This document shows, one piece after another, positions 26,328-35,352 of a DNA stretch of 64,000 nt. The stretch's first letter is position 1. Each line of letters opens with the position of its first letter. The translations under genes were made by a program, and so were the position numbers. A model generated the notes under the pieces. It made no database searches. It was not told where the DNA came from and saw only the letters and a list, made by a program, of their open reading frames with translations. The DNA lies in assembly GCA_963744275.1 (NCBI GenBank), contig CAVUSX010000024.1, positions 372,001 through 436,000 on the forward strand. Reading direction: 5' to 3'. Origin of the DNA: VAZQ01 sp963744275 (GTDB taxonomy: Bacteria; Pseudomonadota; Alphaproteobacteria; Rhizobiales; Xanthobacteraceae).

Positions 26328-27128
26328 TCATGGCGCCGCCGAGATTGCGGGCATGAGCCCGCGTGCCTGCAGGAACTCGATCACCAGGCCATCGAAGCCG
26401 GCCGGGTCCTCGATACAGCAGGCGTGGCCGGTACCGGGCAAAATCTTGTGGACCGCACCGGGCACGAGGCCCGCGGTTCGCTGCCCGGCCGGGAGCGAGT
26501 GGTCGAGCTCACCGTTGATCACCAGGGTCGGGACCTGCATGGTCGGCAGACGCGCGGTCATGTCGGTGTGATTGCCGGCCATGAAAACCTGCGCGATGGC
26601 TTCGCCGCGCAGCCTCGGCTGCCGCTCGACGAATTGATTGAGGAGATGGCGCCCGAGCCGGCTGTCGGCGAATTGCGGATGCACGAGGTCGCGCAAGTGC
26701 TTGATGTGATAGTCGGCGAGATCGTTGCGATAGCCTTCGATGCGCTTGCCATAACGGTCGCTGGAGCCGCTGTTGCCGCCGACCAGGATGATGGCCTCGA
26801 AGCGGTCCGGATGGTCCAGGCCCAGCAGGATGGCGATGCCGGAGCCGACGCTGCATCCGCCGCAGACGGCGCGCGCGATGCCGAGGTCGTCCATCACGCC
26901 GATGACGTCGTCGCACATGTCGGCGAGCCCATACGGCGTCGTCACCTTGGCGGAGCGGCCATAGCCGCGGATATCGATGCCCACGACCCGGAACCAGGTG
27001 GAGAAATGGGCGGCCTGGTACATCCACAGATCGTGATCGAACGGGTTGGCATGAATGAAGACGAGCGCGGGTCCGGCGCCGGTGACCTCGTACCAGATGT
27101 CGACACCGTTCGCCCGGCTGATTGGCAT
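26328..27128 (-). CDS. alpha/beta hydrolase inside the riboflavin gene run
   Basis: A 266-residue alpha/beta hydrolase with FIHANPFDHDLW (oxyanion loop), nucleophile Ser in CGGCSVGSG, an acid residue in NGELDHSLP and the catalytic His in GTGHACCIE. Start ATG 27128 is used. It lies between ribD (32 bases upstream) and ribE (34 bases downstream) on the same strand, so it would be co-transcribed with vitamin B2 genes. It is not part of the known pathway. It resembles 3-oxoadipate enol-lactonase-like hydrolases. Confidence 0.82.
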   Translation of the reverse strand: MPISRANGVDIWYEVTGAGPALVFIHANPFDHDLWMYQAAHFSTWFRVVGIDIRGYGRSAKVTTPYGLADMCDDVIGVMDDLGIARAVCGGCSVGSGIAILLGLDHPDRFEAIILVGGNSGSSDRYGKRIEGYRNDLADYHIKHLRDLVHPQFADSRLGRHLLNQFVERQPRLRGEAIAQVFMAGNHTDMTARLPTMQVPTLVINGELDHSLPAGQRTAGLVPGAVHKILPGTGHACCIEDPAGFDGLVIEFLQARGLMPAISAAP

Positions 27129-27160
27129 GATGGTCTCCGCTCGAGAGGCGCCGCAATCCG

Positions 27161-28298
27161 TCACCGGCGGGCCAGAAGGTCGATTGTATCCTCGCCCACC
27201 AATTCGGTGCGGATCAATTCGAACCGGGAGGACCCGGTGAGCGCCGTGAGCGGAAGCCCTTCGAGCGCATCGATGCCGTCCGGGCCGATCACCTTGGGCG
27301 AGCGCAGCAGCGCGGCTTCGTCGACCAGATCGGCCGCCAGCAGGGCGGCCGCGAGGATCGGGCCGGCCTCGACCATGAGCCGCGTGATGCCGCGCGCGGC
27401 CAGGCGATCGAGCACGATGGCGAGATCGAGCCGGCCGCCGGGCGCCGGCACCCGCAGGACCTCGGCTCCGGCCGTTCGCAGTGCTTGCTCGCGGTCCGCC
27501 GCCGCCGTGCCGGTGATGATCCAAAGCGGGGTCTGCCGCGCGCTCGCGACCAGCTGCGAGTCGAGCCGCAGCCGCAGCCTGCCGTCGAGCACCACGCGAA
27601 CCGGCGAGCGGTCCGCCATGCCGGGCAGCCGGCAGGTCAGCAGCGGATCATCGGCCAGCGCGGTGCCGATGCCGGTCAGCGACCGCATCGCTCATGGCCC
27701 GCATGAGATGCACGCGCGCGCGCGCCGGCTCGCCCGTGATCGGAGCGGGCCGCCGGCCCGCCAGACCGGCCTTGCCGTCGGCGGAGACCGCGAGCTTGAG
27801 GTTGACCTGCGGGCGGCGCTCGCGCATGCGCCGGATGTGTCCCGCATGCGCCCGGCGCGCCGCATCGGCACCGATGCCGACCGTGACCGCGATGCCGGCC
27901 GCGGCCAGCCGGCGATGGCCCGCGCCGGCGACCTGCGGATTGGGATCCTCGAGCGCCGACACCACCCGCGCGATGCCGGCCGCCACGATGGCGTCGGCGC
28001 AAGGCGGGGTCTGCCCGTAGTGGGAGCAGGGCTCGAGCGTCACGTAGAGGGTGGCGCCGCGGGCCGCGCCGCCGGCGCGCTCGAGCGCTTGGGTCTCGGC
28101 ATGGGGACGGCCGCCGGGCTGCGTCCAGCCGCGTCCGACGATCACCGGGCCATCGGCTTGCCGACCCACCACCACGGCGCCGACGGCGGGGTTGGGCCAG
28201 GTGCGCCCGAGCCCGCGCCGGCCGAGCCCCAAGGCGAGCTCCATGAAGCGAAGGTCATCGTGCAGATCGCTTCCCGCCATCGCCGCGCCGGCATTCAT
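27161..28298 (-). CDS. ribD: riboflavin biosynthesis bifunctional deaminase/reductase RibD (frame broken by one base)
   Basis: The N-terminal deaminase part (from ATG 28298) has zinc ligands in PHAETQAL and EPCSHYGQTPPC. The C-terminal reductase part (LTGIGTALADDPLLTC to LLARR, ending 27161) lies in a second frame. One extra base near 27680 (in gcggtcGctgacc, minus strand) separates the two; without it the sequence reads DAVLTGIGT as in the family. The total would be about 378 residues, a normal length. Both halves are well conserved, and no other ribD is in view, so this is more likely a sequence error than a dead gene. The start overlaps nrdR by 4 bases. Confidence 0.8.
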
Positions 28299-28781
28299 TT
28301 CCGCGCGGCCGCCGGCGGCTTTCCATCCTCGTCGCCGGACAATTCCCCGAGCACGGCCTCGAAATCCTTGGCTTCGCGAAAGTTCCGGTAGACCGAGGCA
28401 AACCGGACATAGGCCACATCGTCGAGCGACCGCAGGTGCTCCATCACCATCTCGCCGATGGTCTCGGAGGTGATTTCGCTCTCGCCCTGGCTTTCGAGCT
28501 CGCGCACGATCTTGGACACGAGCTCGTCGATGCGCTCGGGCTCGACCGGCCGCTTGCGCAGCGCGATCTGCACCGAGCGCAGCAGCTTGTCGCGGTCGAA
28601 CGGCACCCGGCGGCCGTTGCGCTTGATGACCACCAGCTCGCGCAATTGCACGCGCTCGAAGGTGGTGAAGCGAAAATTGCACGCCAGGCATACGCGACGG
28701 CGGCGGATGACCGAGGAATCCTCGGTCGGCCTGGAAATCCTTGACTTGCGTGTCAAGGCTCGCGCAGTTCGGACAGCGCAT
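28295..28781 (-). CDS. nrdR: transcriptional repressor NrdR (frame broken by one base)
   Basis: NrdR represses ribonucleotide reductase genes using ATP/dATP sensing. The zinc ribbon starts MRCPNCASLDTQVKD at 28781 and continues, one base out of frame, with SRPTEDSSVIRRRRVCLAC. One extra T in the TTT near 28740 (gatttcc, minus strand) explains the shift. The ATP-cone follows (VVIKRNGRRVPFDRDKL) and ends with a long tail. The restored length is about 161 residues. It overlaps ribD by 4 bases and follows glyA by 15 bases. Confidence 0.82.
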
Positions 28782-28796
28782 GTCCGTGCCTTTCCG

Positions 28797-30107
28797 CTAG
28801 CCTGGATAGATCGGAAACCGGTGCACCAGCGCCCGCACCCGTTCCCGCACCGCCGCCTCGACCAGCAAATCCTCTTCGGCGCCCTTCTGCGAGAGCACGC
28901 CCAGCATCTCGGCGATCAGCTCGCCCACCTGACGGAACTCGGCGATGCCGAAGCCGCGCGTCGTGCCGGCCGGCGTGCCGAGCCGGATACCCGAGGTCAC
29001 GGTCGGCTTCTCGGGATCGAACGGGATGCCGTTCTTGTTGCAGGTGATGTTGGCGCGCCCCAGCGCTGCTTCCGCCACCTTGCCGGTGAGCCGCTTGGGA
29101 CGCAGATCGATCAGCATGAGGTGCGTATCGGTGCCGCCGGAAACGATGTCGAAGCCGCTGGACTTCATCGATTCCGCCAAAGCCTTGGCGTTCTCGACGA
29201 CGTTCTTCGCGTAAAGCTTGAAGGACGGCTGCAGCGCCTCGCCGAAGGCCGCCGCCTTGGCGGCGATCACATGCATCAAGGGTCCGCCTTGCAGGCCCGG
29301 GAAGATGGCCGAGTTGATCTTCTTGGCCAGCTCCTCGGCGTCGGTGAGGATGAAGCCGCCGCGCGGTCCGCGCAACGTCTTGTGGGTGGTCGAGGTGACC
29401 ACATGGGCATGCGGAAACGGGCTCGGATGCACGCCGCCGGCCACCAGGCCCGCGAAGTGCGCCATGTCGACCATGAGGTAGGCCCCGACCTCGTCGGCGA
29501 TCTGCCGGAAGCGGCGAAAATCGATGATGCGCGGATAGGCGGAGCCGCCGGTGACGATCACCTTGGGCCGATGCTCCTGGGCGAGCTTCTGCACCTGGTC
29601 ATAGTCGATGCGGTGGTCGTCCGGCCGCACCCCGTAGGGCACCGGCTTGAACCACTTGCCGGACATGTTCACCGGCGAGCCGTGGGTGAGGTGGCCGCCG
29701 GCCGCCAGGCTCAACCCCATGAACGTATCGCCGGGCTGCATCAGCGCCATGAAGGCCGCCACATTGGCGGAAGCGCCCGAGTGCGCCTGGACGTTCGCGA
29801 AACGACATCCGAAAAGCTTGGTAACCCGCTCAATGGCCAGGTTTTCCGCCATGTCGACGTATTGGCAGCCGCCATAGTAGCGCCGGCCCGGCAGGCCTTC
29901 GGCATATTTGTTGGTGAGCACGGAGCCCTGCGCTTCCAGCACCGCGCGGCTCACATAGTTCTCCGAGGCGATCAACTCGATATCGTCGCGCTGGCGGCCG
30001 AGCTCGAGCGCAAGCACCTGCGCAAGTTGCGGATCGGTCGCGGCGAGCGGGGCCGAGAACAGGGACGCTGTACTGGTGGTGGTCGCGGAGGATTCGCCAG
30101 CCGACAT
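28797..30107 (-). CDS. glyA: serine hydroxymethyltransferase
   Basis: A PLP enzyme interconverting serine and glycine with tetrahydrofolate, giving one-carbon units. The PLP lysine is in TSTTHKTLRGPRGG; ELIASENYVS, GRRYYGGCQYVD, NVQAHSGASAN and VDMAHFAGLVAGG are conserved. Length 436 is slightly above average owing to a Ser/Thr-rich N-terminal extension. It heads the glyA-nrdR-ribD transcript. Confidence 0.95.
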   Translation of the reverse strand: MSAGESSATTTSTASLFSAPLAATDPQLAQVLALELGRQRDDIELIASENYVSRAVLEAQGSVLTNKYAEGLPGRRYYGGCQYVDMAENLAIERVTKLFGCRFANVQAHSGASANVAAFMALMQPGDTFMGLSLAAGGHLTHGSPVNMSGKWFKPVPYGVRPDDHRIDYDQVQKLAQEHRPKVIVTGGSAYPRIIDFRRFRQIADEVGAYLMVDMAHFAGLVAGGVHPSPFPHAHVVTSTTHKTLRGPRGGFILTDAEELAKKINSAIFPGLQGGPLMHVIAAKAAAFGEALQPSFKLYAKNVVENAKALAESMKSSGFDIVSGGTDTHLMLIDLRPKRLTGKVAEAALGRANITCNKNGIPFDPEKPTVTSGIRLGTPAGTTRGFGIAEFRQVGELIAEMLGVLSQKGAEEDLLVEAAVRERVRALVHRFPIYPG

Positions 30108-30274
30108 CGTTATCTCACAGCCTCATGGTCTTCCGCCGGAACAACGGCGGTGGGCAAGCCTTGCACGACAGGTCATGCACTTGCGGTCAATTTCGCGGAA
30201 CGATGGCCGTAGCATATCGGGCCCGGACCGCCAAGCCCTTGGAGTATTGTGGCGTAAAGCCGCAATATCTGGGG

Positions 30275-30472
30275 TCAGCGCCCCGCCTTCAGGCGGGCCC
30301 GGAGCTTCTGCAGCGCCAGCCGTTGCAGGTCGGCCTGCGCGGCGCGCGCCGGACCGATGACGCTGACCTCCGTGCCGGTGGCCGCGTCGATGGCGACGAC
30401 CTTGACGGAGGTGCCGACCGGCGTGAACTCGAAATATACCCCGCCGGTGGGCTCGTCCTCAGCCCCCGTCAT
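30275..30472 (-). CDS. small conserved protein upstream of glyA (DUF6898-like)
   Basis: A 65-residue protein, VYFEFTPVGTSVKVVAIDAATGTEVSVIGP then a basic helix. A beta-sheet followed by a helix fits small proteins that sit upstream of glyA in Bradyrhizobium-like genomes; I recall the DUF6898 label but cannot verify it. No function is known. The gene lies 167 bases before glyA and is on the same strand. Confidence 0.6.
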   Translation of the reverse strand: MTGAEDEPTGGVYFEFTPVGTSVKVVAIDAATGTEVSVIGPARAAQADLQRLALQKLRARLKAGR

Positions 30473-30514
30473 GGCACGTCACCGCTCGCCGGGCGGCCGG
30501 CGCGTACCGCCGCA

Positions 30515-31105
30515 TCACGCGACCAGCGCATAGGGAACCTGGGTCGGGCCAAATCGCTCGATGACGGTCTTGGCCTTGGGATCATAGGCACGCTGCAACA
30601 CCGTCCCCTCGCCCAGGCGCTGGCTGCGCAGGATGATGGCCACCGAGCGGCTCGGGCCGCCTTGCTCCGCATGGATGGCGTGCGGCGGCACCAGATCGAC
30701 CTTGCCTTGCGTGCCGGTGGTGACGGAGGCGAGCCGCAGCTCGGCATAGCCGGGGCGGCTGCCGTCATCGATCCGCTCGTAACGCTCGAGGCTCTCCGAG
30801 CCATCGAGCACGCCGTAGAGCACCCACGCATCCGCATGGTCGTGCACGCCTCCCACGCGCCCGGGCGTGCGCACGACCGCATTGATGGCGAAGTGGTGCT
30901 GCGGATCGACATAGAGCAGCAGGTTCTTGAAGCCTTCGGTCGAGGGCCAGCGCGCCGAATGCGCCTTGAGGCCCTCGTCCTTCACCAGTTGCTCGAGCAG
31001 CGGCTTGGCCTTCTCCATGCGGCGCTGGTTGTCGCTCTCCGCTTGCCAGATCGCCCGCAATTGCGCGACGAAATCCTCGAAAACCGGCAATGCTGCGTTC
31101 GCCAT
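30515..31105 (-). CDS. cupin-fold dioxygenase (cysteine-dioxygenase-like)
   Basis: Start ATG 31105 gives a 196-residue product. The cupin metal site is visible as GGVHDHADAWVLYGVLDG, and the second cupin motif is around VPPHAIHAEQGG. This resembles cysteine or 3-mercaptopropionate dioxygenases and related non-haem iron enzymes. It is the last gene of a run of five genes (amidohydrolase, amidohydrolase, Rieske, TauD, cupin), 34 bases after the TauD-type gene, so it probably acts in the same pathway. Confidence 0.78.
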   Translation of the reverse strand: MANAALPVFEDFVAQLRAIWQAESDNQRRMEKAKPLLEQLVKDEGLKAHSARWPSTEGFKNLLLYVDPQHHFAINAVVRTPGRVGGVHDHADAWVLYGVLDGSESLERYERIDDGSRPGYAELRLASVTTGTQGKVDLVPPHAIHAEQGGPSRSVAIILRSQRLGEGTVLQRAYDPKAKTVIERFGPTQVPYALVA

Positions 31106-31139
31106 GGCTGTCTCCGATCTGCCCTGTCTCCGATCTGCG

Positions 31140-32009
31140 CTATTCGGCCAGCGGCCCGCCCTCGACGGTGCAGCGACGCAGCAGGCGGCGCTCCCCTTTC
31201 GGAAAGTCCTTGCGTGCATGGATCGTGCACCGATTGTCCCACATCAGGAAATCGCCCAGCTGCCAGACGTGCTCGAAAATGAATTCGGGCCGCTCGCCGA
31301 TCTCGTAGAGCTCATCGAGGATCGCGTCGCTCTCGTTCGCATCGAGCCCTTCGATGCGCGCCGTCATGAGCCGGTCGACGAACAACGTCTTGCGGCCGGT
31401 ATCCGGATGGGTGATGAAAACCGGGTGCTGGAAATGCGGAATGGCGCTGATGTCGGCCGAGAGGTTCGCCTTCTCGGAGCGTTTGTACTCGTGGATATGG
31501 AGCGCCTTCTTGCCCGCGAGCTTCTGCTTGAGCGCGGGCGGCACCGCCTCGTAGGCTTTGTACATGTTGGAGAACATCGTGTTGCCGCCGGTGGACGGCA
31601 GCTCCAGCGCGTACAGGAACGTGTATTTGTACGGCCGCGGCGTATAGCCTGAATCGATGTGGAACCAGAATTCGCCGTCGCCGAAAGCGCCGATCGGCTG
31701 CCCATCGACCTTGATATTGGTGACCAGGAGAATCTTCTTGTGATCCTGATGGATGCCCTCGGTGCGCCCGCGCAGCGGCTCGGGCGCCTGCTTGCGGTCG
31801 CCGAGCTCTCCGAAATAGGACGCAAAGCGCAGCTGCTGCTCCTGGGTGATGTTCTGGCCGCGGAACACCAGCACGAGATGCTCCCCCCAGGCCTGCTTGA
31901 TCGCCCGCACCGTCGCGTCGGAAAGCTCCTTGGTGAGATCAACGCCGCTGATCTGCGCCCCACAGGCGCGCGAGAGCGGCGTAACCGTGAGATCGATGAC
32001 GTCTTGCAT
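31140..32009 (-). CDS. TauD/TfdA-family alpha-ketoglutarate-dependent dioxygenase
   Basis: A 289-residue non-haem iron oxygenase. Iron ligands are His and Asp of FWFHIDSGY and a distal His in DNRCTIHARKDFP; Arg of ERRLLRRC binds 2-oxoglutarate. These enzymes hydroxylate and often release sulfite, phenol or other leaving groups. It lies in the same operon as a Rieske protein and two amidohydrolases; the substrate is unknown. Confidence 0.88.
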   Translation of the reverse strand: MQDVIDLTVTPLSRACGAQISGVDLTKELSDATVRAIKQAWGEHLVLVFRGQNITQEQQLRFASYFGELGDRKQAPEPLRGRTEGIHQDHKKILLVTNIKVDGQPIGAFGDGEFWFHIDSGYTPRPYKYTFLYALELPSTGGNTMFSNMYKAYEAVPPALKQKLAGKKALHIHEYKRSEKANLSADISAIPHFQHPVFITHPDTGRKTLFVDRLMTARIEGLDANESDAILDELYEIGERPEFIFEHVWQLGDFLMWDNRCTIHARKDFPKGERRLLRRCTVEGGPLAE

Positions 32010-32074
32010 GGGCGATCCTCCTCGAATTCACGTTGATTTTCTTGTCTCTCGTTCTTGCCGGCCCGGCCGCGCGC

Positions 32075-32489
32075 TCAGGCCTCCACGACGATATAATCGT
32101 CTTCCAGGCGCACCGGAAAGGATTCCGCGACATAAGGTCCCTCCACCAGCTGGGTCCCCGGACGCACCGATACCGGATATTGCCGGATGCGTAGCCGCGA
32201 GGGATCGCACCACGATTTGCCGGTGCGGATGTCGAACTCCCAACCATGCCACGGGCACTTCACCATCTCGCCCGGCCGGGAATAGCTGTACTGCCCCGGC
32301 GCCGTCGATTCGACGAGGCCGGTCTGGATGCCGTCGGCAAGGCTGCCGCCGCGGTGCGGGCAGCGATTGGCGAGCGCGAAGAACTCGCCGCCGAGATTGT
32401 AGACCACGATCGCCCGGCCACCGGCCTCGACCAGCTTGCGCTGGCCCGGACGGGATTTGATCGACGGTGGCGACGATATGGCCGGCCAT
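32075..32489 (-). CDS. Rieske [2Fe-2S] ferredoxin-like protein (frame broken by one base)
   Basis: The cluster ligands are CPHRGG and CPWHGWEF, the Rieske motif pair. The long second frame (VVYNLGGEFFALANRC) is preceded, one base out of frame, by the true start MAGHIVATVDQIPSG at ATG 32489, whose A overlaps the previous gene stop (TGATG). An extra G in the GGG near 32437 (minus strand) accounts for the shift and gives QRKLVEAGGRAI after repair. The corrected length is about 137 residues, as for a stand-alone electron-transfer Rieske protein or a ring-hydroxylase ferredoxin. Confidence 0.8.
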
Positions 32490-33589
32490 CAGGCGAACCG
32501 GTAGAGCGCCCGGGCATTGCCGGAGTAGATTTGCGTGCGCCGCGCCTCATCGAGCGCCGGCGGCAATGCCACCAACGGATCGTCGAAATCCCAGTGCGGG
32601 TAGTCGCTGGCGAACATGAAACGGTCCCAGCCGACCCAATTCATCAGATCGAGCAGATGCTCCGGATTTTCGGTTTCCTCCATCGGCTGGGTCGAGACCC
32701 AGAGATGATCGCGGATATATTCGGAGGGTGAGCGGCGCAGGTGCGGCACCTCCTCGCGCAGGCGCTTCCAGATCTTGTCGAGCCGCCAACCGAGCGCCGG
32801 CAGCCAGGCGAAGCCGGCCTCGATCATCACGATCTTGAGCCCCGGATAGCGCTCGAACACGCCTTCCATGATCAGGCTCGTGACCTGCGCCTGACAGCAG
32901 GATGCGTGCTCGGTCATGTCCTCGATGTAGAACGACGGCCAGCCGGAATTGCTCGCCGGTCGTCCACTGGTGCCGAAGACGTGCACCCCGACCGGAAAGC
33001 CGGCGTCTTGCGCGGCCTCGTAAATGGGCCAATAGCGCTTCTTGCCCATGAGCTCGCAGGTGCGGCTGCGCAGCAGGACGTGCGCGAAGCGGCGATCGCC
33101 CGCTCGCCGTTTGATCTCGGCGCGCGCCGCCTCCCCGTCCTCGTACGCAACCACGACCGACGCCAGCAGGCGCGGGTCACGCCGGTTCCACCCTTCGAGC
33201 TGGAGCTCGTTGGCGGCAAACGCCATGGCGGCGCTGAACTCATCGTTCTGGTCGCCCTGCCCGGTCGGCGAAAGCGGATTCATGATCGCGTATTCGATTC
33301 CGTAGAAGTCGAGATGCTGCCGGCGCATGAAATCGAGGTCGCTGGCCGGCAGCCCGCCGCCCGGGGGCCAGGAATCCCGGCGCGATGCCAGCGGCTGGCT
33401 CTTGGGGTAGGGAAAACCCTTGGCGAAACCCTGCCGGCCGCGCGTGCCATAGGCCTGCAGATGATCCCACCAGCGCTGGCTCAGAAACGGCCGTAAATCC
33501 TCCGCCGAGGCCTTGGGATGAATGTCGACGTCGATGATGGTGGCGCGCGATTTCCGCTCGCCGAGCCGTTGCCTGGCCTCGATGTTCAT
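32489..33589 (-). CDS. amidohydrolase-2 family enzyme (A)
   Basis: A 366-residue TIM-barrel metal hydrolase. IIDVDIHPKA is the first metal motif (DxH), GVHVFGTSG is the strand-5 region, IMIEAGFAWLPAL and FASDYPHWDFDD (metal-binding Asp, with His) the others. It shares the general build of the next gene (FYIEDMTEHA vs YYVEDYASYA) and of members acting on aromatic or heterocyclic acids. Start ATG 33589 overlaps the previous gene stop by 4 bases, so the two amidohydrolases are coupled. Confidence 0.82.
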   Translation of the reverse strand: MNIEARQRLGERKSRATIIDVDIHPKASAEDLRPFLSQRWWDHLQAYGTRGRQGFAKGFPYPKSQPLASRRDSWPPGGGLPASDLDFMRRQHLDFYGIEYAIMNPLSPTGQGDQNDEFSAAMAFAANELQLEGWNRRDPRLLASVVVAYEDGEAARAEIKRRAGDRRFAHVLLRSRTCELMGKKRYWPIYEAAQDAGFPVGVHVFGTSGRPASNSGWPSFYIEDMTEHASCCQAQVTSLIMEGVFERYPGLKIVMIEAGFAWLPALGWRLDKIWKRLREEVPHLRRSPSEYIRDHLWVSTQPMEETENPEHLLDLMNWVGWDRFMFASDYPHWDFDDPLVALPPALDEARRTQIYSGNARALYRFA

Positions 33590-34653
33590 CGGGCGTCCTC
33601 CTGCATCCGCCGGTAGGTCGCGAGCGGATTGTCGACGAGAATCTTGCGCCGCAGCGAATCCGGCAATCCGGGCGGCAGCGCATCGTCGTCGTCGAACTGC
33701 CAATGCGGAAAGTCCGACGCATAGAGCAGTATAGCATCAGAGCCCAGATGGTCGATCATCCGTTCGACCAGATCGGGCTCGGCGGGGGCATCGAACGGCT
33801 GGATCGTGAGGCGGACGTGGTCGCGCACGATCTCGGCGGGCGGGCGGTCGACCCAGGGCACCTCCGAGCGCACGCCGCGCCAGAATTTCGAGAAACGCCA
33901 CAGGAAGCCGGGCAGCCAGGTCACGCCCAATTCGAGCAGCACGACCTTGAGGTCGGGGAATTTCGCGAAGACGCCCTCAGCGATCAGGCTCCCCAATTGC
34001 GACTGGAAGGCCTGGGCATAGCTCGCATAGTCCTCGACGTAGTAGGTCGGCCACCCGAGCGAGGTGAGGGAGTGCCGATAGGTCGAGCCCGGATGAATGC
34101 CGATCGGCAGGCCATGACGTTGCGCCGCCGCGTAGAGGGGCCACCAATGCCGGCGCCCGAGCGGGCTTTCCTGCATGGCCAAGAGCAGGATCTGCACGAA
34201 CCGCCGATCCCTGGCGCAGCGCTCGATCTCGTCGACCGCGAGCTCGATATTCTGCGACGGCACAACGATCGAGGCGCGCAGGCGCGGATCGCGGTCGAGC
34301 CACTCCTTGGCGATCCAGTCATTGAGCGCGCGCGCGAAGGCCGCCGCCAAGTCCTCGCTGAACAGGAGCTCGACCCCGTAAAGGCAATTGCAGATCGCGC
34401 GCTGCGCCTGCCAGCGCTCGAACACCTGCCCGGTCAGCTGCCCCAGGCTCGCATCGGGGGCGCCGTTGCGGCCGCGCCATTGCGGCCGCGCGCTGATCGG
34501 CGCGCGCGCCGGATAGCTGTTGGTCTCGAGCGAGGGAATTCCACGCTCGACCACGCTGTTGCGCCAGAACTCCTCCAGAAAGGGCAATAGCGCCGCCATG
34601 GTGGGGGCTGCGGGGTGGACGTCGCAGTCGATGGCGGGGAACGGGTCGGGCAA
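33586..34653 (-). CDS. amidohydrolase-2 family enzyme (B)
   Basis: A paralogue of the following gene: AIDCDVHPAAP at the start, GIHPGSTYRHSLTSLGW, LELGVTWLPGF and YASDFPHWQFDDDD. No ATG lies close to the conserved start. The TTG at 34653, with GGAA seven bases upstream, gives LPDPFPAIDCDVHP and is my choice; an upstream in-frame ATG at 34770 would add 39 residues that do not look conserved. It would be the first gene of the catabolic run ending at 30515. Confidence 0.75.
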   Translation of the reverse strand: MPDPFPAIDCDVHPAAPTMAALLPFLEEFWRNSVVERGIPSLETNSYPARAPISARPQWRGRNGAPDASLGQLTGQVFERWQAQRAICNCLYGVELLFSEDLAAAFARALNDWIAKEWLDRDPRLRASIVVPSQNIELAVDEIERCARDRRFVQILLLAMQESPLGRRHWWPLYAAAQRHGLPIGIHPGSTYRHSLTSLGWPTYYVEDYASYAQAFQSQLGSLIAEGVFAKFPDLKVVLLELGVTWLPGFLWRFSKFWRGVRSEVPWVDRPPAEIVRDHVRLTIQPFDAPAEPDLVERMIDHLGSDAILLYASDFPHWQFDDDDALPPGLPDSLRRKILVDNPLATYRRMQEDAR

Positions 34654-34790
34654 TCGAGGTTCCGCAAAGCAAAGCGCCCCGGCCGGGGCCGAGGCGAGTA
34701 TCCATCCATTCCGGAGCGCTGTCCATTTCCGGGGAAACCGTTGTCCGTGCCGTTGTCGGCGACAGATCAACCCGGGAAGACCGGCTTTCC

Positions 34791-34810
34791 GCCCCGGATC
34801 ACTCCGGGGC
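34791..34810. terminator. perfect GC-rich hairpin between the regulator and the amidohydrolase genes
   Basis: GCCCCGGA pairs exactly with TCCGGGGC around the loop TCAC, with flanking partial pairing (gaaga/tcttcc). It lies just past the end of the LdtR-like gene. No long T-run follows on the minus strand, so it is a hairpin that could terminate or stabilise the regulator message. Confidence 0.5.
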
Positions 34811-34836
34811 GGGCTCTTCCTTAAAGAGGCTGCGCC

Positions 34837-35352
34837 TCACAGACGATAGAGAATCTGATCGGTCCAGAACCGCTCGAGCCGGTGCAGCGACTTGTTGAGG
34901 GTCGCGAACTCGTCGGAGCTGATGCCGCCGACCTGCTCGACGGTGCGCACATGCTTCTGATAGAGCGCATCGACGATGTCGCGCACCTCGCCGCCCTTCT
35001 CGGTGAGCTTGATGCGCACCGAGCGGCGATCGACCCGCGAGCGCTGATGGTCGAGGAAGCCCATCTCGACCAGCTTCTTGAGATTGTAGGAAACGTTGGA
35101 GCCGAGATAATAGCCGCGGGTGCGCAGCTCGCCCGCAGTCAGCTCCTTCTCCCCGATATTGTACAGCAGCAGCGCCTGCACTGAATTGATGTCGGCGCGG
35201 CTGCGGCGATCGAACTCGTCCTTGATGACATCGAGGAGCCGCCGGTGCAGCCGCTCCACGAGCGTCAAGGCTTCGAGATAAAGCGGACGGATGTGCTCGA
35301 ACCGCAATTCGCGATCGGCCGGCTCGACCGTCTTTGCAACGGCTTTCATCAT
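34837..35352 (-). CDS. ldtR: MarR-family winged-helix regulator (LdtR-like)
   Basis: A 171-residue MarR-type regulator from ATG 35352, preceded by AGGAAGG. The DNA-binding part reads QALLLYNIGEKELTAGELRTRGYYLGSNVSYNLKKLVEMG and the wing RSRVDRRSVRIKLTEKG. LdtR of Sinorhizobium and Liberibacter controls an L,D-transpeptidase and stress tolerance; the length and sequence fit that group. It may alternatively control the adjacent catabolic genes. Confidence 0.82.
   Translation of the reverse strand: MMKAVAKTVEPADRELRFEHIRPLYLEALTLVERLHRRLLDVIKDEFDRRSRADINSVQALLLYNIGEKELTAGELRTRGYYLGSNVSYNLKKLVEMGFLDHQRSRVDRRSVRIKLTEKGGEVRDIVDALYQKHVRTVEQVGGISSDEFATLNKSLHRLERFWTDQILYRL

Noticed and set aside
32028..32489. 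Frame with start MAGHIVATVDQIPSG as a full separate protein
   Set aside because: Only its first 15 codons look coding; after a one-base shift the real protein continues as the Rieske frame ending at 32075.
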